From positions 1,851,001-1,915,000 of the forward strand of contig NZ_CP059450.1 of NCBI RefSeq assembly GCF_022023855.1: a stretch of DNA of 64,000 bases, in the 5' to 3' direction. The position numbers and the translations under genes are program-made. The notes under the pieces are model-generated. The model ran no database searches. It saw only the letters and a list, made by a program, of their open reading frames with translations, and was not told where the DNA came from. This document shows positions 1-8,444 of the stretch, piece after piece. Position 1 is the first letter of the stretch; every line of letters starts with the position of its first letter. This DNA comes from Azospirillum brasilense (GTDB lineage: Bacteria > Pseudomonadota > Alphaproteobacteria > Azospirillales > Azospirillaceae).

Positions 1-46
1 CGCACTCCGCCAGGGCGAGGAAATCCTCAAGCCAGTTCAGTTCCAT
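1..46 (-). CDS. LysR-family regulator, N-terminal fragment (cut by window edge)
   Basis: Reading leftward from an ATG at 46-44, the 15 visible codons give MELNWLEDFLALAEC. This is the typical first helix of the winged helix-turn-helix domain of LysR-type regulators (the W-L-x-D-F-L-x-L start is common in one subgroup). The rest lies outside the window. It is divergent from the tartrate dehydratase gene across about 120 bases, the usual arrangement for a LysR regulator and its target, so it probably controls that gene. The family call rests on few residues; the orientation and start are clear. Confidence 0.55.
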   Translation of the reverse strand, partial: MELNWLEDFLALAEC

Positions 47-169
47 CGCTGTTCCGTTAGCCCATGCCGGACGCGCATCATGCGATTTGAAACTGGCATT
101 GGCCCGATGGTCCCGTCCATCCCTATCCTGCGGCCCAGGGCATCCGAAAAGCCAAAGGGAAGCAGCGCC

Positions 170-1345
170 ATGCGCATCGTGGAGATCCGGGAAAAGACCG
201 TCGGCATCAAGTCCGACATCGCCAACGCCTACATCGACTTCAGCCAGATGACCTGCTCCACCGTGGCGGTCATCACCGACGTGGTGCGCGACGGCAAGCC
301 GGTGATCGGCTACGGCTTCAATTCCAACGGACGCTACGGCGCCGGCGGCCTGATGCGGGAACGCTTCATCCCCCGCCTGACCTCGGCCGCCCCGGACAGC
401 CTGATCGACGAAGCGAACGGCAACCTGGACCCGTTCAGGATCTGGGCGCGGCTGATGACCAACGAGAAGCCGGGCGGCCACGGCGAACGCTCGGTCGCGG
501 TGGGCACCATCGACATGGCGGTGTGGGACGCCGTGGCGAAGATCGCCGGCAAGCCGCTCTACCGCCTGCTCGCCGACCGCTACCGCGGCGGCGTGGCCGA
601 CGAGTCGGTGTGGGTCTACGCCGCGGGCGGCTACTACTACCCCGGCAAGGGGGTGGAGGCGCTCCAGGACGAGATGCGCAGCTACCGCGACCGCGGCTAC
701 AAGGTCGTGAAGATGAAGATCGGCGCCACCTCGCTGGAGGACGACCTGCGCCGCATCGAGGCGGTGCTGGAGGTGGTCGGCGACGGCCGGAACCTCTGCG
801 TCGACGCCAACGGCCGCTTCGACCTGAAAACCGCCATCGCCTACGCCGAGGCGCTCAAGCCCTACAATCTCTTCTGGTACGAGGAGGCCGGCGACCCACT
901 CGACTACGCGCTCCAGGCCGAGCTGGCGAACCACTATGACCGCCCCATGGCGACCGGCGAGAACCTGTTCAGCCACCAGGACGCCCGCAACCTGATCCGC
1001 CATGGCGGCATGCGCCCGGATCGCGACTGGCTGCAATTCGACTGCGCGCTCAGCTACGGCCTCGTCGAGTACATGCGCACGCTGGACATGCTGGCGGAGA
1101 ACGGCTGGTCGAGCCGCCGCGTGGTGCCGCACGGCGGCCACCAGATGTCGCTGAACATCGCCGCCGGCCTGCATCTGGGCGGCAACGAGTCCTACCCGGA
1201 CGTGTTCAAGCCCTTCTGCGGCTTCGCCGACAGCATCGCGGTCGAGGACGGGCGGGTCCGCCTGCCGGATCTGCCGGGCATCGGCTTCGAGGACAAGGCG
1301 GAGCTGTTCCGCACCATGCGGGAGGCGCTGGACACCGCGTCCTGA
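170..1345 (+). CDS. tarD: D(-)-tartrate dehydratase, mandelate racemase/enolase superfamily
   Basis: Product of 391 aa that dehydrates D-tartrate to oxaloacetate in the cytoplasm. The sequence closely follows the characterised Bradyrhizobium enzyme as I remember it, including NAYIDF near the start, GYGFNSNGRYG, NEKPGGHGERSVAVG and YAAGGYYYPGKG. Expected catalytic groups are present: a KMK pair (K181/K183), metal ligands in VDANGR, WYEE and TGEN, and the general acid/base His in PHGGHQ. I chose ATG 170 over an in-frame upstream start because AAGGGA precedes it at about 10 bases and the conserved protein begins there. It is divergent from a LysR gene and is probably monocistronic and tartrate-induced. 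Confidence 0.9.
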   Translation: MRIVEIREKTVGIKSDIANAYIDFSQMTCSTVAVITDVVRDGKPVIGYGFNSNGRYGAGGLMRERFIPRLTSAAPDSLIDEANGNLDPFRIWARLMTNEKPGGHGERSVAVGTIDMAVWDAVAKIAGKPLYRLLADRYRGGVADESVWVYAAGGYYYPGKGVEALQDEMRSYRDRGYKVVKMKIGATSLEDDLRRIEAVLEVVGDGRNLCVDANGRFDLKTAIAYAEALKPYNLFWYEEAGDPLDYALQAELANHYDRPMATGENLFSHQDARNLIRHGGMRPDRDWLQFDCALSYGLVEYMRTLDMLAENGWSSRRVVPHGGHQMSLNIAAGLHLGGNESYPDVFKPFCGFADSIAVEDGRVRLPDLPGIGFEDKAELFRTMREALDTAS

Positions 1346-1444
1346 TCCCCGCCGCCCGATGCGGCCGCACCCTGTACGGGCGGTATAGGGCGTTGACTCG
1401 CGCCGGATCGTCCTCACATGCTGTTGCGGTGTTCAACAGTTTTG

Positions 1445-1459
1445 AAAGGAGGTGATCCA
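1445..1459 (+). promoter_or_regulatory. Extended Shine-Dalgarno, 15-nt match to the 16S rRNA 3' end
   Basis: AAAGGAGGTGATCCA directly abuts the ATG at 1460. It is the full complement of the conserved last 15 bases of bacterial 16S rRNA, far beyond the usual 4-6 bases. GGAGG ends 7 bases before the start codon, an optimal distance. It fixes the start of the small downstream ORF and predicts very strong initiation. Confidence 0.8.
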
Positions 1460-1633
1460 ATGTCTCATGGAGCCAAGCCGGTAGCCGTTCTGTTCGGTCT
1501 CGCCGCCCTCCTGACGGCGGGGGTCGCCAGCGCGGATTGCTCCTCCAGCCACAGCGCCAGCGCCGGCACGCAGAAGCCGGCCAGCGACACGGTCGCCACC
1601 GGTGACCGGGCTTTGGGCAGCACCCGCGGCTGA
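1460..1633 (+). CDS. Small exported protein of unknown function
   Basis: Product of 57 aa. Residues 1-25 form a signal peptide: a short Lys-containing start, a hydrophobic core FGLAALLTAGV and a likely cleavage site ASA before DC. The mature part is about 33 residues, rich in Ser/Ala/Thr, with a single Cys immediately after the cleavage site. The box before that Cys lacks the usual lipobox Leu, so lipidation is uncertain. An in-frame ATG 14 codons upstream is rejected because the exceptional Shine-Dalgarno sits at 1445-1459. A strong hairpin terminator follows. I do not recognise a family. The monocistronic layout suggests an abundant small envelope protein. Confidence 0.65.
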   Translation: MSHGAKPVAVLFGLAALLTAGVASADCSSSHSASAGTQKPASDTVATGDRALGSTRG

Positions 1634-1667
1634 TACCAGCAACGCAACACCGGCAGCACCATGCCGA

Positions 1668-1707
1668 ACGGGCCGCTTCCCACCTGGGAAGCGGCCCGTT
1701 TCTTTTT
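1668..1707 (+). terminator. Rho-independent terminator of the small exported protein gene
   Basis: A perfect 15-bp inverted repeat (1668-1682 with 1685-1699, practical loop of about 4 bases) is followed by TTCTTTTT. It lies 35 bases after the stop at 1633 on the plus strand. Confidence 0.88.
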
Positions 1708-1887
1708 GGCGTCCGGTGGACGGGCCGAAGGTTCTCGTTCCAGTTTGTCCAGATAGTCCTGTCATCATGCTGTGCCCTTCTGTCTCGTGAAAGATTCGTT
1801 CACGAATAATGCTGTCTCGGAAGCGGCGAGGTACTGCGGTCTCCATGGGCGTTCGGCCTCACAAAACCTCAACGACGTGGAGACCTC

Positions 1888-2472
1888 ATGCAGTACCGTC
1901 AAAGCACCGGAATTGACTTCGTCTCGACCTGTTGCGGCGGCCTTCGGCACGACTCCCGCCGGACCTTCCTGAAGATCGCCGCGCTGGGCGCCGGGGCTGC
2001 GCTGATGGCCCCCCTGACCCTTGGCGCCGCCGGCGCCGCCCAGCCCGACGGCGAGGTGGACGCGCTTCTGCTCTCCTGCATGGATTACCGGCTGATCGAC
2101 GACATCGGCCGCTACATGGACGGGCGCGGGCTGACCAACCGCTATGACCATGTGATCCTGGCCGGCGCCTCGCTGGGCGCCCTGACCGACCAGAAGAAGG
2201 CGTGGGGCGAGGCCTTCTGGGACCATGTGGCGGTCGCCAGGCAACTGCACCGGATCAAGCGCGTGATGGTCATGGACCACCGTGACTGCGGCGCCTACCG
2301 GGTCTTCCTGAAAACGGACGTCGCGGCGGACCCGGACAAGGAAACCGCCGCCCACGCCGAGCAACTCCGCGCGCTGGGCGCCGCGATCAAGGCGCGGCAT
2401 CCCGGTCTGGAGGTGGAACTGCTGTTGATGTCGCTCGACGGCAGCGTCGAGTCCATCGCCGAATCCACCTGA
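1888..2472 (+). CDS. Tat-exported beta-carbonic-anhydrase-like protein
   Basis: Product of 194 aa. Residues about 24-50 form a twin-arginine signal (SRRTFLK followed by a hydrophobic AALGAGAALMAPL stretch), so the protein should be exported folded. The mature domain has the beta-carbonic anhydrase pattern: CMDYR with the Cys ligand and Asp/Arg dyad, GASLG, and DHRDCG with the second and third zinc ligands. This supports CO2/bicarbonate interconversion in the periplasm, although this exported subgroup is poorly characterised. The ATG at 1888 follows a weak GGAG. A hairpin with a T-rich tail follows the gene, and the neighbours give no pathway context. Confidence 0.78.
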   Translation: MQYRQSTGIDFVSTCCGGLRHDSRRTFLKIAALGAGAALMAPLTLGAAGAAQPDGEVDALLLSCMDYRLIDDIGRYMDGRGLTNRYDHVILAGASLGALTDQKKAWGEAFWDHVAVARQLHRIKRVMVMDHRDCGAYRVFLKTDVAADPDKETAAHAEQLRALGAAIKARHPGLEVELLLMSLDGSVESIAEST

Positions 2473-2493
2473 GGACGGGCGGAAAAATTCTGC

Positions 2494-2534
2494 GGCGCCG
2501 GGGCATCGGGCACCCGTTCCTCCGGCGCCTTTAT
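2494..2534 (+). terminator. Probable terminator after the carbonic-anhydrase-like gene
   Basis: GGCGCCGG (2494-2501) pairs with CCGGCGCC (2522-2529), followed by TTTAT. The loop is 20 bases and contains a smaller GGGCACCC-type fold. It is weaker than the terminator at 1668. Confidence 0.5.
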
Positions 2535-2727
2535 AATTCGTATGCGAAATAGTCGGTTGAGCGCAGCCCCTCCTTTTGGTAAACGCAAGGTAAGGATGTG
2601 GCCGGCGGGGTAGCGGGACACCGCTGCCGCGGATACGACGGCGTGCGTCGGACCCGGGGTGCCGTCCGTCCCTTGGGAAGTGCAGGATTGTGCCGTTCCC
2701 TTCCGCCGTGCTGTTCCCGGGCTGCCG

Positions 2728-5646
2728 ATGAGCATTCTCACACGCCTCGTCCTGCTTGTTCTCCTCGCCAGCATGCCGGCCATCGGCATCCTGGCCCACA
2801 ACAGCCTGACCGCCATCGAGGCGGGGGAGCGGCAGGCCGAGGCCGAGGCCCGCCGCCTTCTGACCCTGATCCAGGACGAGCAGCAGCGGGTCGTGGAGGG
2901 CATGCGCGGCGTGCTGGTGACGGTGGCCGAAATGGCGCCGCGGCTGGCCGCCGACCCGCAGCAATGCTCGACGACATTGAACCGCCTGCGCGGCCGGCTG
3001 CCGCGTGTGAAGGGCATTGCCCTGACCGATCTCGACGGCTCGGTCCGCTGCGCCAGCGACGCCAAGCTGAACGGCCTGATGGTGGCGGCGCTGCCGCACA
3101 TCCGCATGGCGCTGTACGGGCAGGGCTTTGTCGTCGGCGACTATGCGGTGCGGCGGCTGGACGGACGCCCCGTGCTGCCCTTCGCCGCCCCCTACGCCGA
3201 CGGGACGGGCCGCATGGCGGGGGTGGTGTCCATCGCGCTCGACGCCGGATGGCTGCGCGAGTATCTGGCGGAAAAACCGTTGCCGCCAAACGCCATGCTG
3301 GTGCTCGCCGACCGCAACGGCACCGTGCTGGGCCGCTTTCCCGGCAGCGACGACCAGCGGGTGGGCAAGCCGCTGCCCGGACCGCTGATGGCCCTGCTGA
3401 GCGCACCGTCCGAAGGTGTCGCCGAAATGCCCGGCCTGGATGGCGAGCCGCGGATCCTGGCCTATGCCCCGGTGGACCAGAAGGTCCGCGAGTTGTTCCT
3501 GGCGGTCGGGCTGGACCGGACGGAGGCGCTGCGCCCCGTCACCGCCGCGGCCGAGCGGAGCGCCTTCCTGCTGGCGCTGGCGGCGGCGCTCTCCCTGGCC
3601 GCGGCCTGGATGGGCGCGCGCCTGTTCGTGCTGCGCCCGGTGGCCCGGTTGAAGCGGGTGGTGGAACGCTGGAGCGCCGGGGACCGGGGCGCGCGGATCG
3701 GCCGGCCGGGCGACCGTTCGGAGATCGGTGCGCTGGGCCTCGCCTTCGACTCGATGGCGCAGGAGCTTCAGGCGCGGGAGCAGGCCCGCGACGCCGCCCA
3801 CGCCGCCGAACACCGCATGGCCGCGATCCTCGCCGCCTCCACCGACGCGGTGGTGGAGCTGGACCATGAGGGCCGCGTGACCTTCGCCAACGAGAAGGCG
3901 GCGCGCCTGTTCGGCGATGGCGGGGACCTTGTGGGCCATGTCTTCGTGGCTCTGCTGCCGCCCGGCGTGGCCGAGCCCTTTACCGCGCGCTTCCGCGACG
4001 CTCTGGACCGGGGAGAGCCGGAGGAATTCGAAATCCGGCTGGTCGGTGACGAGAAACGGGCCGGTGGCGACTGGTACGCCCTGCGCCTGTTCGCCACCGG
4101 CGACCGGCTGGCCGTCTACGCCCAGGACGTGACCCGCCGCAAGGAGGACGAACGGGCGATCCGGCGGGCCGTGGAGCGCCACCGCTCCCTGCTGGAAACC
4201 GCCGCCGACGCGATCCTTCTGGTGGACGCCAAGGGCACGGTGCACACCTACAACCGCGGCGCGGAGCGCATTTTCGGCCATCGCCCGGCCGATGCGGTCG
4301 GGACGGACGTGGGCCGGCTGATTCCGGGCGGCCTTGTTCCGGAGCCTCTCAGCCCGGACCGTCCGGCCGACGGCGTCGCGCGCGAGGTCGAAGGGCGGCG
4401 GCGCGACGGGCTGGCGGTGCCGCTGGAGCTGTCGCTGTCGGCCTGGAGCGACGGCGGCGACCGCTTCTTCACGGCCATCCTGCGCGACATCACCGAGCGC
4501 AAGCGCACCGAATCGGCGCTGCGCCGCGCCAAGGACCAGGCGGAGCGGGCCAACCGCGCGAAGTCGCGCTTCCTCGCCGCCGCCAGCCACGACCTGCGCC
4601 AGCCGGTGCAGTCGCTGTTCTTCCTCACCTCCGCTCTGGGCGAGCAGACACGGGGCGGGGCGGGCCACGACACGCTGAAGACCATGCAGCAGGCGCTGGA
4701 GGCGCTGAAGCGCCTGCTCGACGGGTTGCTGGACATCTCCAAGCTCGACGCCGGGGTGGTCGAGCCGGTGACCACCACCGTGGCGATCCAGCCCCTCTTC
4801 GAGCGCCTCGCCGCCGAATACGCGCCGGAGGCGGCGCGGCGCGGCCTGACCCTGCGCGTCGTTCCGACCACGCTCCATGCGCGCAGCGACCCCATGCTGC
4901 TGGAGAGGGTCATCCGCAACCTGCTGGACAACGCGCTGCGCTACACCGGACGCGGCGGGGTTCTGCTGGGCGTGCGGCGGTCGCGCCGCCGCTTCCACAT
5001 CGCCGTGTGCGACAGCGGCGCCGGCATCCCGCCGGACCGCCAGGAGGATATCTTTGAAGAGTTCACCCAGCTCGGCAACCCGGAGCGCGACCGCGAGAAG
5101 GGGCTGGGCCTCGGCCTCGCCATCGTGCGGCGGCTGTGCGCTCTGCTCGGCCATTCCGTGGCCCTGCGGTCGCGGCCGGGCAGCGGATCGACCTTCCTGG
5201 TCACCGTGCCCGCAGCCGAGCCGCCGCGGCCCGCCGTGACGACGGTTCCCGCGGTCGGCCGGACGAAGGGCGGGGGGTGCCGGCTCGTCCTGATCATCGA
5301 CGACGAGGTGATCATCCTGATGGGGCTGCGCGCCATGCTGGAGGGCTGGGGCTATGAGGTCATCGCCGCCACCGCCGGGGACGAGGCGATCCGCCTGCTC
5401 GACGAGGCCGGGCGGCGGCCGGACGTCATTCTGGCCGACTACCGGCTGCGCAACGGCAAGACCGGGCCGGAGGCGTTGCGCGCCATCCACGCCCATTGCC
5501 GGGCGTCGATTCCCAGCATCATCCTGACCGGCGACACCGCCCCCGAACGCATCGTCGAGGCCCAGCGCAGCGGCTTCGCCATCCTGCACAAGCCGGTGTC
5601 GTCCCATCACCTGAAGCAGGTGGTGGCCGAAGCCGGGGGCCGCTGA
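2728..5646 (+). CDS. Hybrid sensor histidine kinase (sensor domain, HAMP, two PAS, HisKA, ATPase, receiver)
   Basis: Product of 972 aa. Order: transmembrane helix 3-25; extracytoplasmic sensor region about 26-277 (Cache-like by size, inferred); second helix about 278-300; HAMP 301-350; PAS about 361-470 and 484-600; dimerisation/phosphoacceptor domain with H621 in ASHDLRQP; ATPase with the N box NLLDNALRYT (about 731) and a GLGLGLAIV box (about 792); receiver domain 852-970 with acidic pair DDE, phospho-acceptor D904 and K955 in HKP. The SHDLRQP box is typical of NahK-like hybrid kinases. ATG 2728 is chosen because the membrane helix starts there; an in-frame ATG at 2659 is possible. No partner regulator is adjacent, so the target is unknown. 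Confidence 0.88.
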   Translation: MSILTRLVLLVLLASMPAIGILAHNSLTAIEAGERQAEAEARRLLTLIQDEQQRVVEGMRGVLVTVAEMAPRLAADPQQCSTTLNRLRGRLPRVKGIALTDLDGSVRCASDAKLNGLMVAALPHIRMALYGQGFVVGDYAVRRLDGRPVLPFAAPYADGTGRMAGVVSIALDAGWLREYLAEKPLPPNAMLVLADRNGTVLGRFPGSDDQRVGKPLPGPLMALLSAPSEGVAEMPGLDGEPRILAYAPVDQKVRELFLAVGLDRTEALRPVTAAAERSAFLLALAAALSLAAAWMGARLFVLRPVARLKRVVERWSAGDRGARIGRPGDRSEIGALGLAFDSMAQELQAREQARDAAHAAEHRMAAILAASTDAVVELDHEGRVTFANEKAARLFGDGGDLVGHVFVALLPPGVAEPFTARFRDALDRGEPEEFEIRLVGDEKRAGGDWYALRLFATGDRLAVYAQDVTRRKEDERAIRRAVERHRSLLETAADAILLVDAKGTVHTYNRGAERIFGHRPADAVGTDVGRLIPGGLVPEPLSPDRPADGVAREVEGRRRDGLAVPLELSLSAWSDGGDRFFTAILRDITERKRTESALRRAKDQAERANRAKSRFLAAASHDLRQPVQSLFFLTSALGEQTRGGAGHDTLKTMQQALEALKRLLDGLLDISKLDAGVVEPVTTTVAIQPLFERLAAEYAPEAARRGLTLRVVPTTLHARSDPMLLERVIRNLLDNALRYTGRGGVLLGVRRSRRRFHIAVCDSGAGIPPDRQEDIFEEFTQLGNPERDREKGLGLGLAIVRRLCALLGHSVALRSRPGSGSTFLVTVPAAEPPRPAVTTVPAVGRTKGGGCRLVLIIDDEVIILMGLRAMLEGWGYEVIAATAGDEAIRLLDEAGRRPDVILADYRLRNGKTGPEALRAIHAHCRASIPSIILTGDTAPERIVEAQRSGFAILHKPVSSHHLKQVVAEAGGR

Positions 5647-5668
5647 GGGCGCCCGGCTCCGGCTCTGC

Positions 5669-6958
5669 TCACCGAACCCGGACCAGCGCGTGGCGCTTGC
5701 GGCCGGCGGACAGGCGGATCAGCCCGTCCCCGTCCTGGTCTGCGCCGTCGAGGTCCGCCAGGGTCAGCAGCGCCGCCTCGTCGGTGATGGGGGTGCCGTT
5801 CACCCGCGCCCCGCCGTCGCGGATCAGCCGCCGCGCCGCGCCCTTGGACTCGGCCAGCCCGGCGGCGGCCAGCAGGTCGGCCAGACGGACGCCGGCGGCG
5901 AGGTCGGCGCGGGCGGCCTCCACCGTCGGCAGGCCGCCGTCGGCCCCGGCCTCCTCGAAGACCCGGCGGGCGGTCTCCCCGGCCTCGGCCGCCGCCGCCG
6001 CGCCGTGGCAGAGGGATGTCGCCTCATGGGCGAGGATCTTCTTGGCCTCGTTGATCTCCGATCCCCGGAGCGCCTCCAGCCGGGCGATCTCGTCCAGCGG
6101 CAGCTCGGTGAACAGGCGCAGGAAGCGGCCGACGTCCGCGTCTTCCGTGTTGCGCCAGAACTGCCAGAAGTCGTGCGGGCTGCGCCGGTCGGCGTTCAGC
6201 CACACCGCCCCTGCCGCCGTCTTGCCCATCTTGGCGCCCGACGCGGTGGTCAGCAGCGGCGTGGTCAGGCCGAACAGCTCCGTCCCGTCGACGCGGCGGG
6301 CCAGCTCGATCCCGTTGACGATGTTGCCCCACTGGTCCGACCCGCCCATCTGCAGCCGGCAGCCGTGGCGGCGCGACAGCTCCAAGAAGTCGAAAGCCTG
6401 GAGGATCATGTAGTTGAACTCCAGGAAGGTCAGCGGCTGCTCGCGGTCGAGCCGCAGCTTGACGGAATCGAAGCTCAGCATCCGGTTGACGGTGAAATGG
6501 CGCCCGATGTCGCGCAGCATCGGGATGTAGCGCAGCTCGTCCAGCCAATCGGCGTTGTTGACCATCGCCGCGCCGTTCGACTCTTCGTCGCCGAAGGACA
6601 GGTATTGGGCGAAGGCCCGGCCGATGCCGGCCATGTTGGCGGCGATCTGCGCGTCGTCCAGCATGGGGCGGCTGGTGTCGCGGAAGCTGGGGTCGCCGAT
6701 GCGCGTGGTCCCGCCGCCGATCAGCACGACGGGCCGGTTGCCGGTCATCTGGAACCAGCGCAGCACCATGATCGACACCAGATGCCCGACATGCAGGCTG
6801 TCCGCCGTGGCGTCGAAGCCGATGTAGGCGCCCACCGGCCCCTGGCGCAGCAGGGCGTCGAGGCCCGACAGGTCGCTGCCCTGGTGCAGGAAGCCGCGCT
6901 CGTCGAGCACGCGCAGGAAGTCGGACTGGAAGGGGCTGGAAGCGGCGGGGGTCGCCAT
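5669..6958 (-). CDS. tyrS: Tyrosyl-tRNA synthetase
   Basis: Product of 429 aa, a class I aminoacyl-tRNA synthetase that charges tRNA-Tyr. Visible features: the HIGH-type motif HVGH at 56-59, tyrosine-pocket stretches GAYIGFDATADSLH and MGGSDQWGNI, the KMSKS-type loop KMGKT near 243, and a C-terminal S4-like RNA-binding segment (GAARRLIRDGGARVNG). Length is normal for the bacterial TyrRS group. It is convergent with the kinase gene (22-base gap). The promoter must lie in the 277-base gap shared with the radical SAM gene, where I see no T-box or other leader. Confidence 0.96.
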   Translation of the reverse strand: MATPAASSPFQSDFLRVLDERGFLHQGSDLSGLDALLRQGPVGAYIGFDATADSLHVGHLVSIMVLRWFQMTGNRPVVLIGGGTTRIGDPSFRDTSRPMLDDAQIAANMAGIGRAFAQYLSFGDEESNGAAMVNNADWLDELRYIPMLRDIGRHFTVNRMLSFDSVKLRLDREQPLTFLEFNYMILQAFDFLELSRRHGCRLQMGGSDQWGNIVNGIELARRVDGTELFGLTTPLLTTASGAKMGKTAAGAVWLNADRRSPHDFWQFWRNTEDADVGRFLRLFTELPLDEIARLEALRGSEINEAKKILAHEATSLCHGAAAAAEAGETARRVFEEAGADGGLPTVEAARADLAAGVRLADLLAAAGLAESKGAARRLIRDGGARVNGTPITDEAALLTLADLDGADQDGDGLIRLSAGRKRHALVRVR

Positions 6959-7235
6959 GGTGCTGATCTCCGGAAGGGAAGGACCGCGTCCCGGGGATCA
7001 TCTGTCGAAGCACATGCCGCCGGTCAGCGGCGGCATGGTTCATATGGTCAAGACTGAACGCGCCGCCCTATGGGAGCAGCGTATAATAGCGGCTGAAGTG
7101 GTGCGTGCGCGTCGTCATGACCGGGAAGCTAGGCGTGCGGGGGCAGGCCGTCAAGGGGGATCGGTTCCCACCCGCGTCCAAAGGAAGGATGATTGTTCAC
7201 TTTACGTTCTATTTCCACGCCGCTATTCTCCTCTC

Positions 7236-8312
7236 ATGGACGAGATTCCGCGGCAGGCTCTGAAAGGACGGGGGGCGATCAGCAACGTGACCTCCCGTTA
7301 CGAGCGGGAGACCCGGGTGCTGGCCGACGACGGCTGGGGCGAGAACGAAGCGCTGACGGAGACCGTCCCGACTCAGGTCTTCGACGACACGGCCCGTTCG
7401 GTCCTGTCGAAAAACACGTCGCCCGACGTGATCTTCGAACGGTCGGTGAATCCCTATCGGGGGTGCGAACACGCCTGCATCTATTGCTTCGCCCGCCCCA
7501 CCCACGCCTATCTCGGCCTGTCGCCGGGGCTGGATTTCGAGACGAAGATCTTCCGCAAGGCGCGGGCGGCGGAGTTGCTGGCGGCGGAACTGCGAGCCAA
7601 ATCCTACCGTTGCCAGCCGCTGGCGCTCGGTGCCAACACCGATCCCTACCAGCCCATCGAGCGGGAGCAGCGCATCACCCGCGCCGTGCTGGAGGTCTGC
7701 CGCGACTTCAACCAGCCGGTGATGATCATCACAAAGTCGGCGCTGGTCCTGCGCGACCTCGACATCCTGGCGCCGATGGCGGCCAAGGGGCTGGTCAACG
7801 TCGCGCTGTCGGTCACCACGCTCGACCGCGACCTCGCCCGCCGCATGGAACCACGGGCCAGCACGCCGCAACGGCGCCTCGCCGCCATGCGCGACCTGAC
7901 GGCGGCCGGCGTGCCAGTGGCGGTGCTGGCCAGCCCGATGATCCCGGGGCTCACCGACCATGAGCTGGAAGCCATCCTGACGGCGGCGGCGGCGGCCGGG
8001 GCGACGCAGGCCAATTACATCCTCCTGCGGCTGCCGTTGGAAATCGCCGATCTGTTCGAGGAATGGCTGCGCGAGCACGCGCCCAACCGCGCCGAACGGG
8101 TGCTCAGCCTGATCCGCCAGTGCCGCGAGGGGGAATTGTACCAGTCCCAGTTCGGCAGCCGCATGAAGGGCTCCGGCCCGGTGGCGGAACTGCTGTCGAA
8201 GCGCTTCAAGCTGGCTTGCCGGCGCCTCGGCCTCAACGCCCGCGACGCCGCCCTCAACTGTGCCGACTTCAAGCCCCCTCCAGCACTTGGCGATCAACTG
8301 ACCATGTTTTGA
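7236..8312 (+). CDS. Radical SAM protein, PA0069 family
   Basis: Product of 358 aa. The iron-sulfur motif CX3CX2C is present as CEHACIYC (C77, C81, C84), preceded by NPYRG and followed by FARPTH, which is characteristic of the PA0069/SplB-like group. The family is widespread but its substrate is not established. It resembles spore photoproduct lyase in the core, so a DNA or RNA repair-type role has been suggested by similarity only. ATG 7236 is chosen because conserved sequence begins there, although the reading frame is open further upstream. It is divergent from tyrS. Confidence 0.85.
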   Translation: MDEIPRQALKGRGAISNVTSRYERETRVLADDGWGENEALTETVPTQVFDDTARSVLSKNTSPDVIFERSVNPYRGCEHACIYCFARPTHAYLGLSPGLDFETKIFRKARAAELLAAELRAKSYRCQPLALGANTDPYQPIEREQRITRAVLEVCRDFNQPVMIITKSALVLRDLDILAPMAAKGLVNVALSVTTLDRDLARRMEPRASTPQRRLAAMRDLTAAGVPVAVLASPMIPGLTDHELEAILTAAAAAGATQANYILLRLPLEIADLFEEWLREHAPNRAERVLSLIRQCREGELYQSQFGSRMKGSGPVAELLSKRFKLACRRLGLNARDAALNCADFKPPPALGDQLTMF

Positions 8313-8444
8313 CCGTTCCGTTTTGCACAGGGGCGATCCGGCCCGCTCCGAGTTGATCGGGCGGCCGTCGCTGGGCTACCTTCGGCCGCCCGGACACGCG
8401 TCTGAAATCCGGGTCGCGCTTCGAAGGTCGAGGGAGACGGGGTG

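Noticed and set aside
1445..1459. Possible 16S rRNA 3'-end remnant on the minus strand
   Set aside because: The match stops at about 15 bases with no further rRNA similarity, and it is perfectly placed as a Shine-Dalgarno for the small ORF.
1765..5610. 1281-codon open frame on the minus strand
   Set aside because: Mirror of the kinase and carbonic-anhydrase genes; GC-rich DNA keeps antisense frames open. The translation is Arg/Gln/His/Gly-rich without motifs.
5690..7057. 455-codon plus-strand frame opposite tyrS
   Set aside because: Shadow of a clearly identified essential gene on the other strand.
7080..7235. Possible N-terminal extension of the radical SAM protein
   Set aside because: The frame is open upstream but the residues look random and conserved sequence begins at ATG 7236.
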